The notes under the pieces were generated by a model that worked only from the letters and a program-made list of their open reading frames with translations, was not told the origin of the DNA and did no database searches. 64,000 bases of DNA from Microbacterium sp. LCT-H2 (GTDB lineage: Bacteria; Actinomycetota; Actinomycetes; Actinomycetales; Microbacteriaceae): the NCBI RefSeq assembly GCF_001866135.1, contig NZ_MODW01000009.1:18608-82607 (forward strand), written 5' to 3'. Made by a program: the position numbers and the translations under genes. Shown piece by piece: positions 52,737 through 61,135 of the stretch (the first letter of the stretch is position 1; the number at the start of each line of letters is the position of its first letter).

Positions 52737-54400
52737 TCGAGACCAACCGCAGCGACCGGGTCCGGGAGGTGCTCCGGCTCGCGCAGCCGCCGTTCCGACG
52801 CTTCCTCCCTGGGCTGATCTGGGGTGTGCTGTCGGCGACGGCCGCAGTGAGCCTCCTCGCGGTGAGCGGCTGGCTGATCGTGAGCGCGTCGATCGTCGAC
52901 TCCCTCGTGCCGCTGTCCATCGCGGTCGTCGGGGTGCGGTTCTTCGCCGTGACCAGGGCCGTCACGCGGTACCTGGAGCGGCTGAGCGGTCACGACGCCG
53001 CGCTGCGGCAGCTCGCGACGACCCGGTCCGACATGGTGCGCCGCCTCATCCCGCTCTCGCCGGCGGGGCTCGGCGCGACGGACCGGGGCCAGGTGCTCGC
53101 GGCACTTGTCGACGACGTGGAGAATCTGCAGAACCTCCCGCTCCGGGTCGTGCAGCCGCTCGCGGTCTCGGGCGTCGTCGCCCTGGGAGCCGTCGGCTTC
53201 CTCGCCTTCGTCTCGCCGCCCGCCGCGCTGACCCTCGCGGTCTGCCTCCTCGTCGCCGCGCTCGCCGCCGTCGGGCTCGGCTGGATCTTCGGCTCCCGTG
53301 CGGAGGCCGCGGTCTCGGCACGGCGGGCCGAGGTGTCCGCCGCCCTCGTCGACTACTTCGGCAGCCTCGATGTGCTGCTCGCGTTCGGCGCGGAGTCACA
53401 GGCCCGAGAGCGGATCCGGGTGGCGGATGCCGCCCTGCGTCGGGTCGTCGGCCGGGCGTCGCTCGCACAGGCCGTCGCGGCCGGAGTGGTTTCGCTCATG
53501 GCAGGGGTCGCATCCGTCTGGGCACTCGCGGTGGCGGCCCCTGGCCTCGCCACCGGAGTCATCGACGCCCCGTGGCTCGCGGTCGCGGTGCTCGTGCCGA
53601 TGGTCGTGTTCGAGGTGTTCGGTGCCGTTCCGATCGCGGCAGCCTCGTGGCGGAGCGTCCGTGCGAGCGCGGAGCGCATCGTGGACGTGCTGCCCGAACG
53701 GATGCCGCCGGAGCTGCGGACCGACGCGGGGGAGGACGTCGAGGTCGACGGCGTCCCCGCGCTCACGCTACGGGGAGTCACGGCGCACTGGCCCGGAGGA
53801 GCAGCGGCGCTGACCGGCATCGACCTCGACCTCGCGCCCGGCGAGCGCATGCTCGTCTCCGGCGCGAGCGGTGCGGGCAAGAGCTCGCTGGCGGCCGCGC
53901 TCGTCGGGTTCCTCCGCGTGAACGGCGAATACCGGATCGGCGATCTCGACGCGGCGGCGCTGTCCGGGCCCTCGCTGCGCCGCGTCGTCGGTCTGTGCGA
54001 GCAGCAGCCGCAGCTCTTCGACGAGGACGTGCGGCAGAACCTCCTCTTCGCCAGGGACACGGCCACCGACGAAGAACTCCTCGCCGTGCTCGACCGTGTG
54101 GGACTCGCGGCGTGGGTGCGCGAGCGCGGAGGGCTCGATGCGCGGGTGGGCGACCGCGGTGCGCTGGTGTCCGGCGGTCAGGCGCAGCGGATCGCTCTGG
54201 CTCGCGCGCTGCTCCGTGGCTTCCCGGTGCTCGTGCTGGACGAGCCGACGGCGGGCGTCGACCCCGAGGCCTCGGACGCTCTCCTGCGCGACCTGCTGCA
54301 GGCGACGGGGGAGCAGTCGGTGCTGCTCATCTCGCACGTGGCGCCGCCCGCGGGGACGGTCGACCGGGTCGTGCGGATCGAGGGCGGCCGGACGGTCTGA
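52733..54400 (+). CDS. cydC: thiol reductant ABC exporter subunit CydC
   Basis: A 555-residue half-transporter partner of CydD. Six helices precede an ATPase domain with Walker A GASGAGKSS, signature VSGGQAQR, Walker B VLVLDEPTAGVD and the H-loop LISHV. The ATG overlaps the cydD stop (ATGA). It is the last gene of the cyd operon and converges on an oxygenase-like gene three bases away. Confidence 0.94.
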   Translation: MIETNRSDRVREVLRLAQPPFRRFLPGLIWGVLSATAAVSLLAVSGWLIVSASIVDSLVPLSIAVVGVRFFAVTRAVTRYLERLSGHDAALRQLATTRSDMVRRLIPLSPAGLGATDRGQVLAALVDDVENLQNLPLRVVQPLAVSGVVALGAVGFLAFVSPPAALTLAVCLLVAALAAVGLGWIFGSRAEAAVSARRAEVSAALVDYFGSLDVLLAFGAESQARERIRVADAALRRVVGRASLAQAVAAGVVSLMAGVASVWALAVAAPGLATGVIDAPWLAVAVLVPMVVFEVFGAVPIAAASWRSVRASAERIVDVLPERMPPELRTDAGEDVEVDGVPALTLRGVTAHWPGGAAALTGIDLDLAPGERMLVSGASGAGKSSLAAALVGFLRVNGEYRIGDLDAAALSGPSLRRVVGLCEQQPQLFDEDVRQNLLFARDTATDEELLAVLDRVGLAAWVRERGGLDARVGDRGALVSGGQAQRIALARALLRGFPVLVLDEPTAGVDPEASDALLRDLLQATGEQSVLLISHVAPPAGTVDRVVRIEGGRTV

Positions 54401-54403
54401 GCC

Positions 54404-55186
54404 TCAGCCGACGAGGTTCATGTCGGCGGGCGGCTCCATCACGATGCCCTGCGCCTCGAACGCGCGACGGCGCTCCTCGATCCGGCGGTGCATCTCGACC
54501 TGGGCCTCGTCCACCACACGCGGGTCGAGGTCGACCGTCGGCGGATGCGGGTCGCCGTGGTGCGCGGCGATGTATGCGTCGAGCTCAGGGCCGCTGGTCC
54601 AGGAGGTGATGAGCGCGTACCGGGGGCCGGTACCGCGATGCCATACGGCATGCCAGAAGCGCTGCGTGTCGACGATGATCCGGGAGCCGGCGCGCAGCGG
54701 CAGGCGGACCTCGGTGGCCGGGTCGAACCGGTCGGAGCGGAGGATGAGCATCGAGTCGGTGTCATCGGTGAGGTTGTAATACCCGCGGACCACCCAGCCC
54801 GTGCCCGGCTCGTTGAGGCGGTTGTTGTCGTCCTGGTGCAGGTTGTAGATCGCGTCGGCGTAGTCGTTCGGCTGGAGCTCGATGACCCGGCAGCGGCCGA
54901 CGCCGGCGCCCGGGGCCAGGGCGCGGCGCTGCAGGGTCGGGGCGATCGCGACCTGTGAGGGAATCCAGACGCCGTCCTTGTCGGTGCGCGGCGGCGTGTG
55001 GTTCCAGAAGCCGTTGCAGTCGATGTCGCCCGCGTAGCTCGTCAGGGGCGCGAAGCGGGTGATGCCGGAGGAGCGCCAGCCGACGTACTCGAGGTCCCGC
55101 CACTCGGACGGGTCCACCGGGGTGGTCTCGTCGTCGAGGACCACGTATCCGGTCTCGGCGAGCGCCGCAGACGTGATGAATCCCAT
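54404..55186 (-). CDS. iron/2-oxoglutarate oxygenase-like protein (hypothetical)
   Basis: A 260-residue protein. LHQDDNNRLN (His117 and Asp119) followed by a jelly-roll-like WVVRGYYNLTDD and LRAGSRIIVDTQRFWHAVWH (His179 or His183) resembles the HxD...H iron site of 2-oxoglutarate-dependent oxygenases, with an Arg shortly after. I do not recognise a named family. It is divergent from a MetE-like gene across a 176-base gap holding palindromic repeat C3. Confidence 0.55.
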   Translation of the reverse strand: MGFITSAALAETGYVVLDDETTPVDPSEWRDLEYVGWRSSGITRFAPLTSYAGDIDCNGFWNHTPPRTDKDGVWIPSQVAIAPTLQRRALAPGAGVGRCRVIELQPNDYADAIYNLHQDDNNRLNEPGTGWVVRGYYNLTDDTDSMLILRSDRFDPATEVRLPLRAGSRIIVDTQRFWHAVWHRGTGPRYALITSWTSGPELDAYIAAHHGDPHPPTVDLDPRVVDEAQVEMHRRIEERRRAFEAQGIVMEPPADMNLVG

Positions 55187-55257
55187 GCTGCTTGCATCCT
55201 TCCCGTCGTTCTGCCCCCGGAGGCGGCGGGTTCTTAGGCAATCCTAATCCCGACCTC

Positions 55258-55349
55258 CCCTCGCCGACCCACCCCCTTGCGTGTGTCCCACCCCCTTCCG
55301 CCCGCACGCAGCGGGGTGGCTCGGCCGGAAGGGGGTGGGTCGGCGAGGG
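55258..55349. repeat. C-family palindromic repeat, copy C3
   Basis: The arms at 55258-55278 and 55329-55349 are perfect 21-bp inverses built on CGACCCACCCCCTT/AAGGGGGTGGGTCG. The right arm stops one base before the TATCCT -10 box of the downstream gene. Confidence 0.85.
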
Positions 55350-55362
55350 ATATCCTGAGGCC

Positions 55363-56409
55363 ATGACGCAGCCCCAGGGTGCCCTTCTCGTGGGCAGTGT
55401 GAACTTCGACGACGCCGAGACCACGATGTGCACGGCGGCGGAGCTGCTCGGCGACCGGTTGCGCCGCATCCCGGACGGCGAGGTGGGCAAGCGGTTCCAC
55501 TGGATCATGTTCCAGCCCGACGTCATCGGCCAGGCGGACGGCATCGAGCGGATCGGCGACGAGCCCATCCCGTTCCCCGCCGGCATCGACGCACGGGGTC
55601 TCCGGATCGCCGAGGGCGTGGACCCGGCGACGATCGTGCTGCCTCCGCTGGGGTACGCCTCGGCCGCGATCGAGTCGTACGGGCTCTTCGCCCGGCTGCG
55701 TGAGGAGGGGGCCATCCCGGCGGGCACCCGGTTCCAGGTGTCGCTGCCCACCCCGCTCGCCGTCATCTCCTCCTTCTTCCACGGCGACGACCGGGCCGCG
55801 ATCGAGCCCGTGTACACCGCCGCGATGCTCCGCGAGCTCGACGAGATCCTCGCGGCGATCCCGCACGACGACCTCGCGGTGCAGTGGGACGTCGCGAGCG
55901 AGATGGGCATCCTCGAGGGGGCCTCCGGCTACGGCGCCGTCATGGCGGCGTGGTGGCCCGGTGACCCGTTCGACGGACTCGTCTCGCGTCTGGCCGCCCT
56001 CGTCGACGCCGTCCCGGACGGCGTGGAGGTGGGCGTGCACCTCTGCTACGGCGACGCGGGGGAGAAGCACTTCTTCGAGCCGACCGACGCCGGCTCCCTC
56101 GTCCGCTACGCCAATGCGGTCATCGCCGCGGCCCATCGCCCGCTCACCTGGCTGCACCTTCCCGTGCCGATCGGTCACGACGACGAGGCTTACTTCGCCC
56201 CACTCGCCGCGCTCACCCCGGTCGAGGAGCTCTACCTCGGCCTCGTGCACCGGGAGGACGGCGCGGAGGGTGCGCGTCGCCGGATCGCCGCGGCCGTCCC
56301 GTTCGCGCCGAAGTTCGGCGTCGCCACGGAGTGCGGCATCGGGCGTGCCCCCGCCGGATCCACGAAGGGCATCCTCCGCGCCCACGCCGAGGTCGCCACC
56401 GCCTGGTGA
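55363..56409 (+). CDS. MetE-like TIM-barrel protein (cobalamin-independent methionine synthase family)
   Basis: A 348-residue protein with the barrel pattern of MetE C-terminal or UROD/MetE-like enzymes. His226 and Cys228 (GVHLCYGD) and Cys324 (ATECGIGR) are arranged as the zinc ligands of MetE. It is far shorter than MetE (about 750 residues) and lacks the N-terminal barrel, so a methyl transfer to an unknown thiol is possible. TATCCT (55351-55356) ends six bases before the ATG. The head-to-head oxygenase-like gene may act with it. Confidence 0.62.
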   Translation: MTQPQGALLVGSVNFDDAETTMCTAAELLGDRLRRIPDGEVGKRFHWIMFQPDVIGQADGIERIGDEPIPFPAGIDARGLRIAEGVDPATIVLPPLGYASAAIESYGLFARLREEGAIPAGTRFQVSLPTPLAVISSFFHGDDRAAIEPVYTAAMLRELDEILAAIPHDDLAVQWDVASEMGILEGASGYGAVMAAWWPGDPFDGLVSRLAALVDAVPDGVEVGVHLCYGDAGEKHFFEPTDAGSLVRYANAVIAAAHRPLTWLHLPVPIGHDDEAYFAPLAALTPVEELYLGLVHREDGAEGARRRIAAAVPFAPKFGVATECGIGRAPAGSTKGILRAHAEVATAW

Positions 56410-56454
56410 CCCGCCGATTCGCGCGCTCGGCCCCGGTGTCGTAAACTGATCCGC

Positions 56455-56545
56455 GGTGACGTGTCCGAGCGGCCGAAGGTGCAACTCTCGAAAAGTTGTG
56501 TAGGGTAACCCCCTACCGTGGGTTCAAATCCCACCGTCACCGCCA
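56455..56545 (+). tRNA. tRNA-Ser (CGA)
   Basis: The acceptor stem GGTGACG pairs with CGTCACC. The anticodon loop is CTCGAAA, so the anticodon is CGA (reads UCG). A long variable arm and the T-loop GGTTCAAATCC fit a class II serine tRNA. CCA is encoded (56543-56545). Confidence 0.95.
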
Positions 56546-56548
56546 TGG

Positions 56549-56574
56549 AAACCCCCGAGAAATCGGGGGTTTTT
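56549..56574 (+). terminator. intrinsic terminator after tRNA-Ser
   Basis: AAACCCCCGA pairs with TCGGGGGTTT around GAAA and runs into TTTTT, a textbook intrinsic terminator. Confidence 0.9.
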
Positions 56575-56609
56575 CCGTGTCCCCGCCCATCAGCGGGGTT
56601 GCATGCGCC

Positions 56610-57797
56610 TCAGCTCCGAGCCTGGATGCGGAGCCTGGAGACCTCGCCGCGGGCGTGCTCGAGCTCTTCGGCGTGCTTGTCGTCCGGTTGGGCGATGGCG
56701 TGCACGAGGTCGAACAGGGCGTGACGGAGGTGCTTTCGGGCTCGCCTCTCGCGGTGGCCGGGAGCGGCTCGCAACCATGTCTTCCGGGCTTTGCGGTCGA
56801 CCATGGCCTCGATCTCCTCGTCGGTGACGGTGCCGGCTGCGACCTCGGGCGCGAGAAGGTCGCGCACGAACTGGTGCTCTCGGGGCGCGGCGAGGCGGAA
56901 CGCGATGCTGAGAATGACGAGGGCGAGGATGACGGACCCGGCCATGACCGCGACGACCCCCAGACCGTTCCCGCCGCCGAGACCGGTGGCGTCGTCCCAG
57001 GTGAAGTGGAGGAACATGCCGGCGAGGACGAACAGGATGCCGCGGAGCACACGCCGCGGCTGAGCAGCCGTGCCGAGGATGTAGATCGCGCCGCTGCAGA
57101 CCAAGGCGCTGAACAGAGGGTGCGAAACCGCGCTGGTGGCGATGCGGGTGATGGAGATCGTCACAGCGGCGCTGTCCGGGTTCGCACTGAGCGAGGTCAT
57201 GGTGCCGTTGGCGGCGTAGAGGAAGTCCTCGAAGACGGCGAAGCCGAGGCCGAGGAAGGCGCCGATGATGAGTCCGTCGTTCGCGGTGCGGATGAGGCGC
57301 GGGGCGAGCCCCATCAGCAGGATGAGACCGCAGAGCTTCGCGAGTTCCTCGGTGAAGGGAGCGGTCAGGCCTGCCGCCCAGTTCGCAGCCCAGTCCTGGC
57401 CGAACAGCTTGGGGTAGATGCCGAGCATGGCGGAGTTGACGGGCAGAGCGAACGCGAACGTCGCCGGGATCGCACCCCACACCAGGGCAGCGGCGATCAA
57501 CCCGCCGGGCTGGCGTTCCCACCGGTCGATGTGGTGGAACCATCCGGCCCACGCCGCCCCGCTGAGCAGGCACAGAACGGCGGCGACGGCGAACGGCTCG
57601 GCGTAGAACACGACGTCGCTGCGGAAGTACGACCAGATGTGCACGACACCGATGCCGGTCAGCACGACGTACACCCAGAAGCAGAGGTTGCGGAGCTGGA
57701 CGAACCGGAACGGCTGCCCCCACCCGGAAATGTCGATGGCGACGCGCTGCCGCTCCTCGGGGTCCAGCGTTGCGGTGCCGAGTGTCTGCTGGCTCAT
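56610..57797 (-). CDS. PrsW-family intramembrane metalloprotease
   Basis: A 395-residue polytopic membrane protein with about eight helices in residues 35-320 and a basic cytoplasmic C-terminal tail. FTEELAKL (Glu150, Glu151, Lys154), GFAVFEDFLYA, HPLFSAL and LHFTWD match the four PrsW motifs that form the membrane zinc site. PrsW proteases cut membrane proteins such as anti-sigma factors. Its ATG overlaps the stop of a single-pass membrane protein gene (ATGA), so that protein is a natural candidate for partner or substrate. Confidence 0.88.
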   Translation of the reverse strand: MSQQTLGTATLDPEERQRVAIDISGWGQPFRFVQLRNLCFWVYVVLTGIGVVHIWSYFRSDVVFYAEPFAVAAVLCLLSGAAWAGWFHHIDRWERQPGGLIAAALVWGAIPATFAFALPVNSAMLGIYPKLFGQDWAANWAAGLTAPFTEELAKLCGLILLMGLAPRLIRTANDGLIIGAFLGLGFAVFEDFLYAANGTMTSLSANPDSAAVTISITRIATSAVSHPLFSALVCSGAIYILGTAAQPRRVLRGILFVLAGMFLHFTWDDATGLGGGNGLGVVAVMAGSVILALVILSIAFRLAAPREHQFVRDLLAPEVAAGTVTDEEIEAMVDRKARKTWLRAAPGHRERRARKHLRHALFDLVHAIAQPDDKHAEELEHARGEVSRLRIQARS

Positions 57798-58429
57798 GAG
57801 GCGTCCTCCGCGTCGAGGGTACGGATGCTGGCGACCATGTCGGCGATCTGCTGTGCCGCAGCCTTCATCTGCGCGGGCGAGCCGTGTGCGGTCACCTTGA
57901 TTCCCGTTCCGTCGATGACGAATGCGGTGATGACGCCGTCCTCGTTCATGCTGCTGTACTGCTGAAGGACTCCGCTCTCACCGGAGTCGGTGCGCATGGT
58001 CGCCGCAGCGCCGTCGACGCGGAAAGCGGGGTCGACGGTTGCCGCGGTGACCTTGTCGATCTGAGCGAGCAACTCTTGCGGGGTGCCTTCGAAGGCGCCC
58101 GTCGTCACATCGAACTCAACGCCCGAGCCCGTGAGCGTCGCGTCGCCGCTCTGGTCCACAGACCCGTCCGCGTTCAGGCGGTGACCCGCCTCGATGTTCC
58201 ACCCCACGGCCGGCGTGAAAGCGATGTCCTCGGTGAGTGCGAGCTCGTCACCGGCGACCACCGGGTCGTTCCAGGGGATCGCCGCATCGATGCGGGGGAT
58301 CACGACCGTGAACACGAGGAACACGACCCCGACGAAGATCGCCTTCGCGAACGTGCGCCTGTCCAACCCGAGCACTCGATGCTCGACCGCCACCCGTTCG
58401 TCCGCGGACGCGACTCGCGACATCGACAA
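57794..58429 (-). CDS. single-pass membrane protein coupled to PrsW (hypothetical)
   Basis: A 211-residue protein with a short cytoplasmic N terminus, one helix (about residues 28-46, KAIFVGVVFLVFTVVIP) and a roughly 160-residue outer domain rich in beta strands without cysteines. It overlaps the PrsW gene by four bases. I do not recognise the family. Coupling to an intramembrane protease suggests that it is processed by, or regulates, PrsW; this is inference. Confidence 0.7.
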   Translation of the reverse strand: MSMSRVASADERVAVEHRVLGLDRRTFAKAIFVGVVFLVFTVVIPRIDAAIPWNDPVVAGDELALTEDIAFTPAVGWNIEAGHRLNADGSVDQSGDATLTGSGVEFDVTTGAFEGTPQELLAQIDKVTAATVDPAFRVDGAAATMRTDSGESGVLQQYSSMNEDGVITAFVIDGTGIKVTAHGSPAQMKAAAQQIADMVASIRTLDAEDAS

Positions 58430-58541
58430 CCTCTCCGTCTGGTGGTAGCCGATGCGCCGCCTTCCACGACACTGTCAGGGGCGAGCAGACCTCGTCAACA
58501 TCACCATGGCGACCGCGCTGGAGAAGAGTCGCCGACGGGGC

Positions 58542-59906
58542 CTAGCCTCCGGTCGGCCCCGGGATGTGGTCTATGGGTGCACCTGCGGGGATCAATGGCT
58601 CGCGCTGCACCGAAGCGCGGAACTCGCCGAGGATGCGGTTGAAGTGCGTGATCGTCCAGCTGTGCAGGTACTGCGCGTCGATCGGCTCGCGCTCCTGCGG
58701 GTCCGTGATCAGATTGATCAGGTGCGGCGAGCTCAGCTCTGCCGGTGGATCGTTCGCGTAGCGTTGGGCGACGAGAGCGAGTTTGAAGTTCCGCCACTTG
58801 ACGCCGTACAGCTTCTCACCCATCCAGTAGGGAAAGCCGTCACGTGCCGACGCCTCTTGGTGACCGGCGAGCCAGTTCGACTGGTCGACGCCGTCGATGA
58901 CGCGGTCGTCGGGCAACTCCGCGCCGGCTGCGGAGATCAGCGTGGTGAACCAGTCGGTCACATGCATGATCTCGTTGCTGACGACGCCTTCGGCGACGTG
59001 GCCGGGCCACTGCACGATGCAGGGGGTGCGCAGGTTCCCCTCGCCGCCGGCGAAGTAAGACCCTTCGAAGAAGCCCGGCGTGCCGCGCCAGGTGAGTACC
59101 TCCTCCGGGCCGTTGTCACCGGCGAACACGATGATCGTGTCGTCGGAGAGGCCGAGCTCGTGGATCAGGTCGACGATGCGGCCGAAGTCGGCGTCGAGCT
59201 CGAGGAGCGCGTCCGACCATTCGCCGTTGCCGGAGGTGCCCTGGAACTCTTCCCGGGCGAGGACAGGCATATGCATGAGCGAGTGGTTGAAGTAGACGAA
59301 GAACGGCTTGTCCTCATCGACCGATGCGCGCATGAAGCGTTCCGCGCGCTCGAGGTACTCGCGGTCGACGTCCCGCCGCACGTCGAGGGTGAGCTGGACG
59401 CCTTCGGTCACGTCCGCGTCGCCGTGCGTGCCTTCCCGCATGCGCGATACCGGGTCGCGTTCGGGGTCGTACCAGGGATCGGAGGGCCACAGCGCCTCGT
59501 CGTAGGTGCGGGCCGGTCCGTACCACTCCCGGAACCCCTTGTCGGTGGGCCAGCGCCCCGCGCCTTCGCCGATGTGCCACTTGCCGTACACCGCACACGC
59601 GTACCCGGCCTCGGAGAGGACGTCGCCGAGGGTGCGCTCCCACGCAACGAGTCCCCATCCGCCCGGAGCGCCGAGGGGCACGCTGTGGGTGCCGGAACGG
59701 ATCGAATACCGCCCCGTCATCAGAGCCGAACGGGTCGGCGTGCACTGGGCTTCGGGGGCGTAGTTCGTCATGCGGAACCCGCGTGCCGCGAACTCATCGA
59801 TGCGCTTGGTCCAGACGCCCCGCAACGGACCGCCGCTGTAGCAGCTGAGTTCGCCGAACCCCAGGTTGTCGACATGGAAGAACAGAATGTTCGGTCGCGT
59901 GGTCAA
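58542..59906 (-). CDS. sulfatase (arylsulfatase A-like)
   Basis: An enzyme of about 454 residues that hydrolyses sulfate esters. The core CTPTRSALMTGR (Cys55 to Arg59 as C-x-P-x-R) contains the cysteine converted to formylglycine. HVDNLGFGE supplies a calcium-binding Asp, GKWHIG the active-site Lys/His, and VFAGDNGPEE the second metal-binding Asp/Asn. No signal peptide is seen, so it is probably cytoplasmic. I chose the TTG at 59906 because GGGGG lies a suitable distance upstream; a GTG at 59951 in the same frame lies inside a 20-bp palindrome. No sulfatase-maturation gene is in the window. Confidence 0.85.
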   Translation of the reverse strand: MTTRPNILFFHVDNLGFGELSCYSGGPLRGVWTKRIDEFAARGFRMTNYAPEAQCTPTRSALMTGRYSIRSGTHSVPLGAPGGWGLVAWERTLGDVLSEAGYACAVYGKWHIGEGAGRWPTDKGFREWYGPARTYDEALWPSDPWYDPERDPVSRMREGTHGDADVTEGVQLTLDVRRDVDREYLERAERFMRASVDEDKPFFVYFNHSLMHMPVLAREEFQGTSGNGEWSDALLELDADFGRIVDLIHELGLSDDTIIVFAGDNGPEEVLTWRGTPGFFEGSYFAGGEGNLRTPCIVQWPGHVAEGVVSNEIMHVTDWFTTLISAAGAELPDDRVIDGVDQSNWLAGHQEASARDGFPYWMGEKLYGVKWRNFKLALVAQRYANDPPAELSSPHLINLITDPQEREPIDAQYLHSWTITHFNRILGEFRASVQREPLIPAGAPIDHIPGPTGG

Positions 59907-59943
59907 GATCGTGCCCCCTTCGACTCCGCCATCGCCAAAGATA

Positions 59944-59963
59944 CGACCCACCGCGGTGGGTCG
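59944..59963. repeat. 20-bp perfect palindrome upstream of the sulfatase (C-family core, C4)
   Basis: CGACCCACCGCGGTGGGTCG is a perfect 10+10 palindrome. Its half-site CGACCCACC is the end of the C-family repeats. It could be a minimal C copy or an operator. Confidence 0.6.
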
Positions 59964-60037
59964 CCAGCGATAGATCAGCGAACTTCAACGCTCGACGTGT
60001 CCGGGATCCCGAGCGTGATAACGTAGATGTCGTTCAC

Positions 60038-60110
60038 GGGCCTATGGCGCAGTTGGTAGCGCGCCTCGTTCGCATCGAGGAGGTCAGGGGTTCGAATCCC
60101 CTTAGGTCCA
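60038..60110 (+). tRNA. tRNA-Ala (CGC)
   Basis: A 73-base tRNA. The acceptor GGGCCTA pairs with TAGGTCC, including the G3-U70 pair that identifies alanine tRNA. The anticodon loop TTCGCAT gives CGC (reads GCG). CCA is not encoded. Confidence 0.95.
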
Positions 60111-60126
60111 CAGGAACAGAACGAAG

Positions 60127-60163
60127 GAACCTCGCCCCGCAGCTCGCGGGGTGAGGTTCTTTC
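60127..60163 (+). terminator. terminator after tRNA-Ala
   Basis: GAACCTC plus CCCCGC (60127-60140) pairs with GCGGGG plus GAGGTTC (60146-60159), followed by TTTC. Confidence 0.8.
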
Positions 60164-60254
60164 GTTGGAGCTGGCGCACGGGGCCGATTCGACCGCTGCG
60201 ACGAGACCGCTCAGCAGCGGCCGGGGGTCGATTCGGTGCCCCTAGGCTGAGGAC

Positions 60255-60983
60255 ATGGACGCGACGCCCAGCGAATCCGGCTCGACCCTGCATACGCATG
60301 CCGTCGACAGCCAGCGCCGTGCCGCGGCCCTCGGCGAGGGGAATCGGGTGCTGTCGCGCACGCAGAAGGTGTACGTGGCGCTCCGGGACGACATCGTCCG
60401 CACCCGGCTCGCCCCGGGCGAGGTCGTCATCGAGCCCGAGCTGGCCGCGCGCTTCGGGGTGTCGAAGACGCCGGTGCGTGAGGCCCTGCAGATCCTCGTC
60501 GTCGAGGGGCTCGTCGTCGCCCTTCCCCGACGCGGATACGTCGTCCGCCCGCTGGGCATCAACGAGGTGCGCGAGGTGCTCGACCTGCGGTTGATCATCG
60601 AACCGCCGATGGCGGCGGGGGCGACCCGCTACGGCAACGAGGCCTTCGTCGAGGAGCTCAGCTCGATCCTGGAGGCGCAGCGCAGCGGCTCCGGTACGGC
60701 GGAGCTGACCGACGCGGCGCGCGCGTTCCACGAGTGCATCCTCGGCGCGGCGCGCAACGCTCGGGCGAAGACGCTCATGAGCGGCCTGTTCGACGAGACG
60801 ACACGGAGTCATCATCTGATCCCGGCCATCGATGCGCGCATCCACTCGGACGTCGAGAACAACGGACACCAGCAGGTGCTGGAGGCGATCCGCACCGGAG
60901 ATCCGCAAGCCGCCGAGGAGGCCATGCGCCGTCATCTCGTCGAGCTGCGGGAGTTCGTCCTCCACGCTTTCCTCGAGGCCTGA
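60255..60983 (+). CDS. GntR-family (FCD) transcriptional regulator
   Basis: A 242-residue regulator. The GntR winged helix is at about residues 35-100 (QKVYVALRDDIVRTRLAPGEVVIEPELAARFGVSKTPVREALQILVVEGLV, then the RRGYVV wing), and an FCD ligand domain follows with histidines for metal or acid binding (AFHECIL, SHHLIPAI, HQQVLEAI, RRHL). FCD regulators often respond to lactate, glycolate or other organic acids, matching the downstream hydroxyacid oxidase and transporter. TAGGCT (60243-60248) ends six bases before the ATG. Confidence 0.92.
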   Translation: MDATPSESGSTLHTHAVDSQRRAAALGEGNRVLSRTQKVYVALRDDIVRTRLAPGEVVIEPELAARFGVSKTPVREALQILVVEGLVVALPRRGYVVRPLGINEVREVLDLRLIIEPPMAAGATRYGNEAFVEELSSILEAQRSGSGTAELTDAARAFHECILGAARNARAKTLMSGLFDETTRSHHLIPAIDARIHSDVENNGHQQVLEAIRTGDPQAAEEAMRRHLVELREFVLHAFLEA

Positions 60984-61022
60984 ACCACCCTCGCCTCGTC
61001 CTCGTGGCGTCATGAGCGCTTT

Positions 61023-61032
61023 AGATATATCT
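61023..61032. promoter_or_regulatory. candidate GntR operator AGATATATCT
   Basis: A perfect 10-bp AT-rich palindrome in an otherwise GC-rich gap, 15 bases upstream of the -35 box of the hydroxyacid oxidase promoter. Confidence 0.45.
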
Positions 61033-61046
61033 CAGGAATATGCCTA

Positions 61047-61075
61047 TTGTGGCCAAGATATTCGACGGCTATGGT
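61047..61075 (+). promoter_or_regulatory. promoter of the hydroxyacid oxidase gene
   Basis: -35 TTGTGG (61047-61052), 17-base spacer, -10 TATGGT (61070-61075). Transcription would start near 61082, so the ATG at 61040 cannot be used from this promoter. Confidence 0.6.
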
Positions 61076-61135
61076 GGGTGCCGACACCGCGGTCGGCTCT
61101 TCGGCCTCGATGGGAGTTGCCGAGAGGATCCAGGA

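Noticed and set aside
61040..61135. ATG at 61040 as the start of the hydroxyacid oxidase
   Set aside because: It lies upstream of the predicted promoter -35 box and -10 box, and the added residues do not resemble the family.
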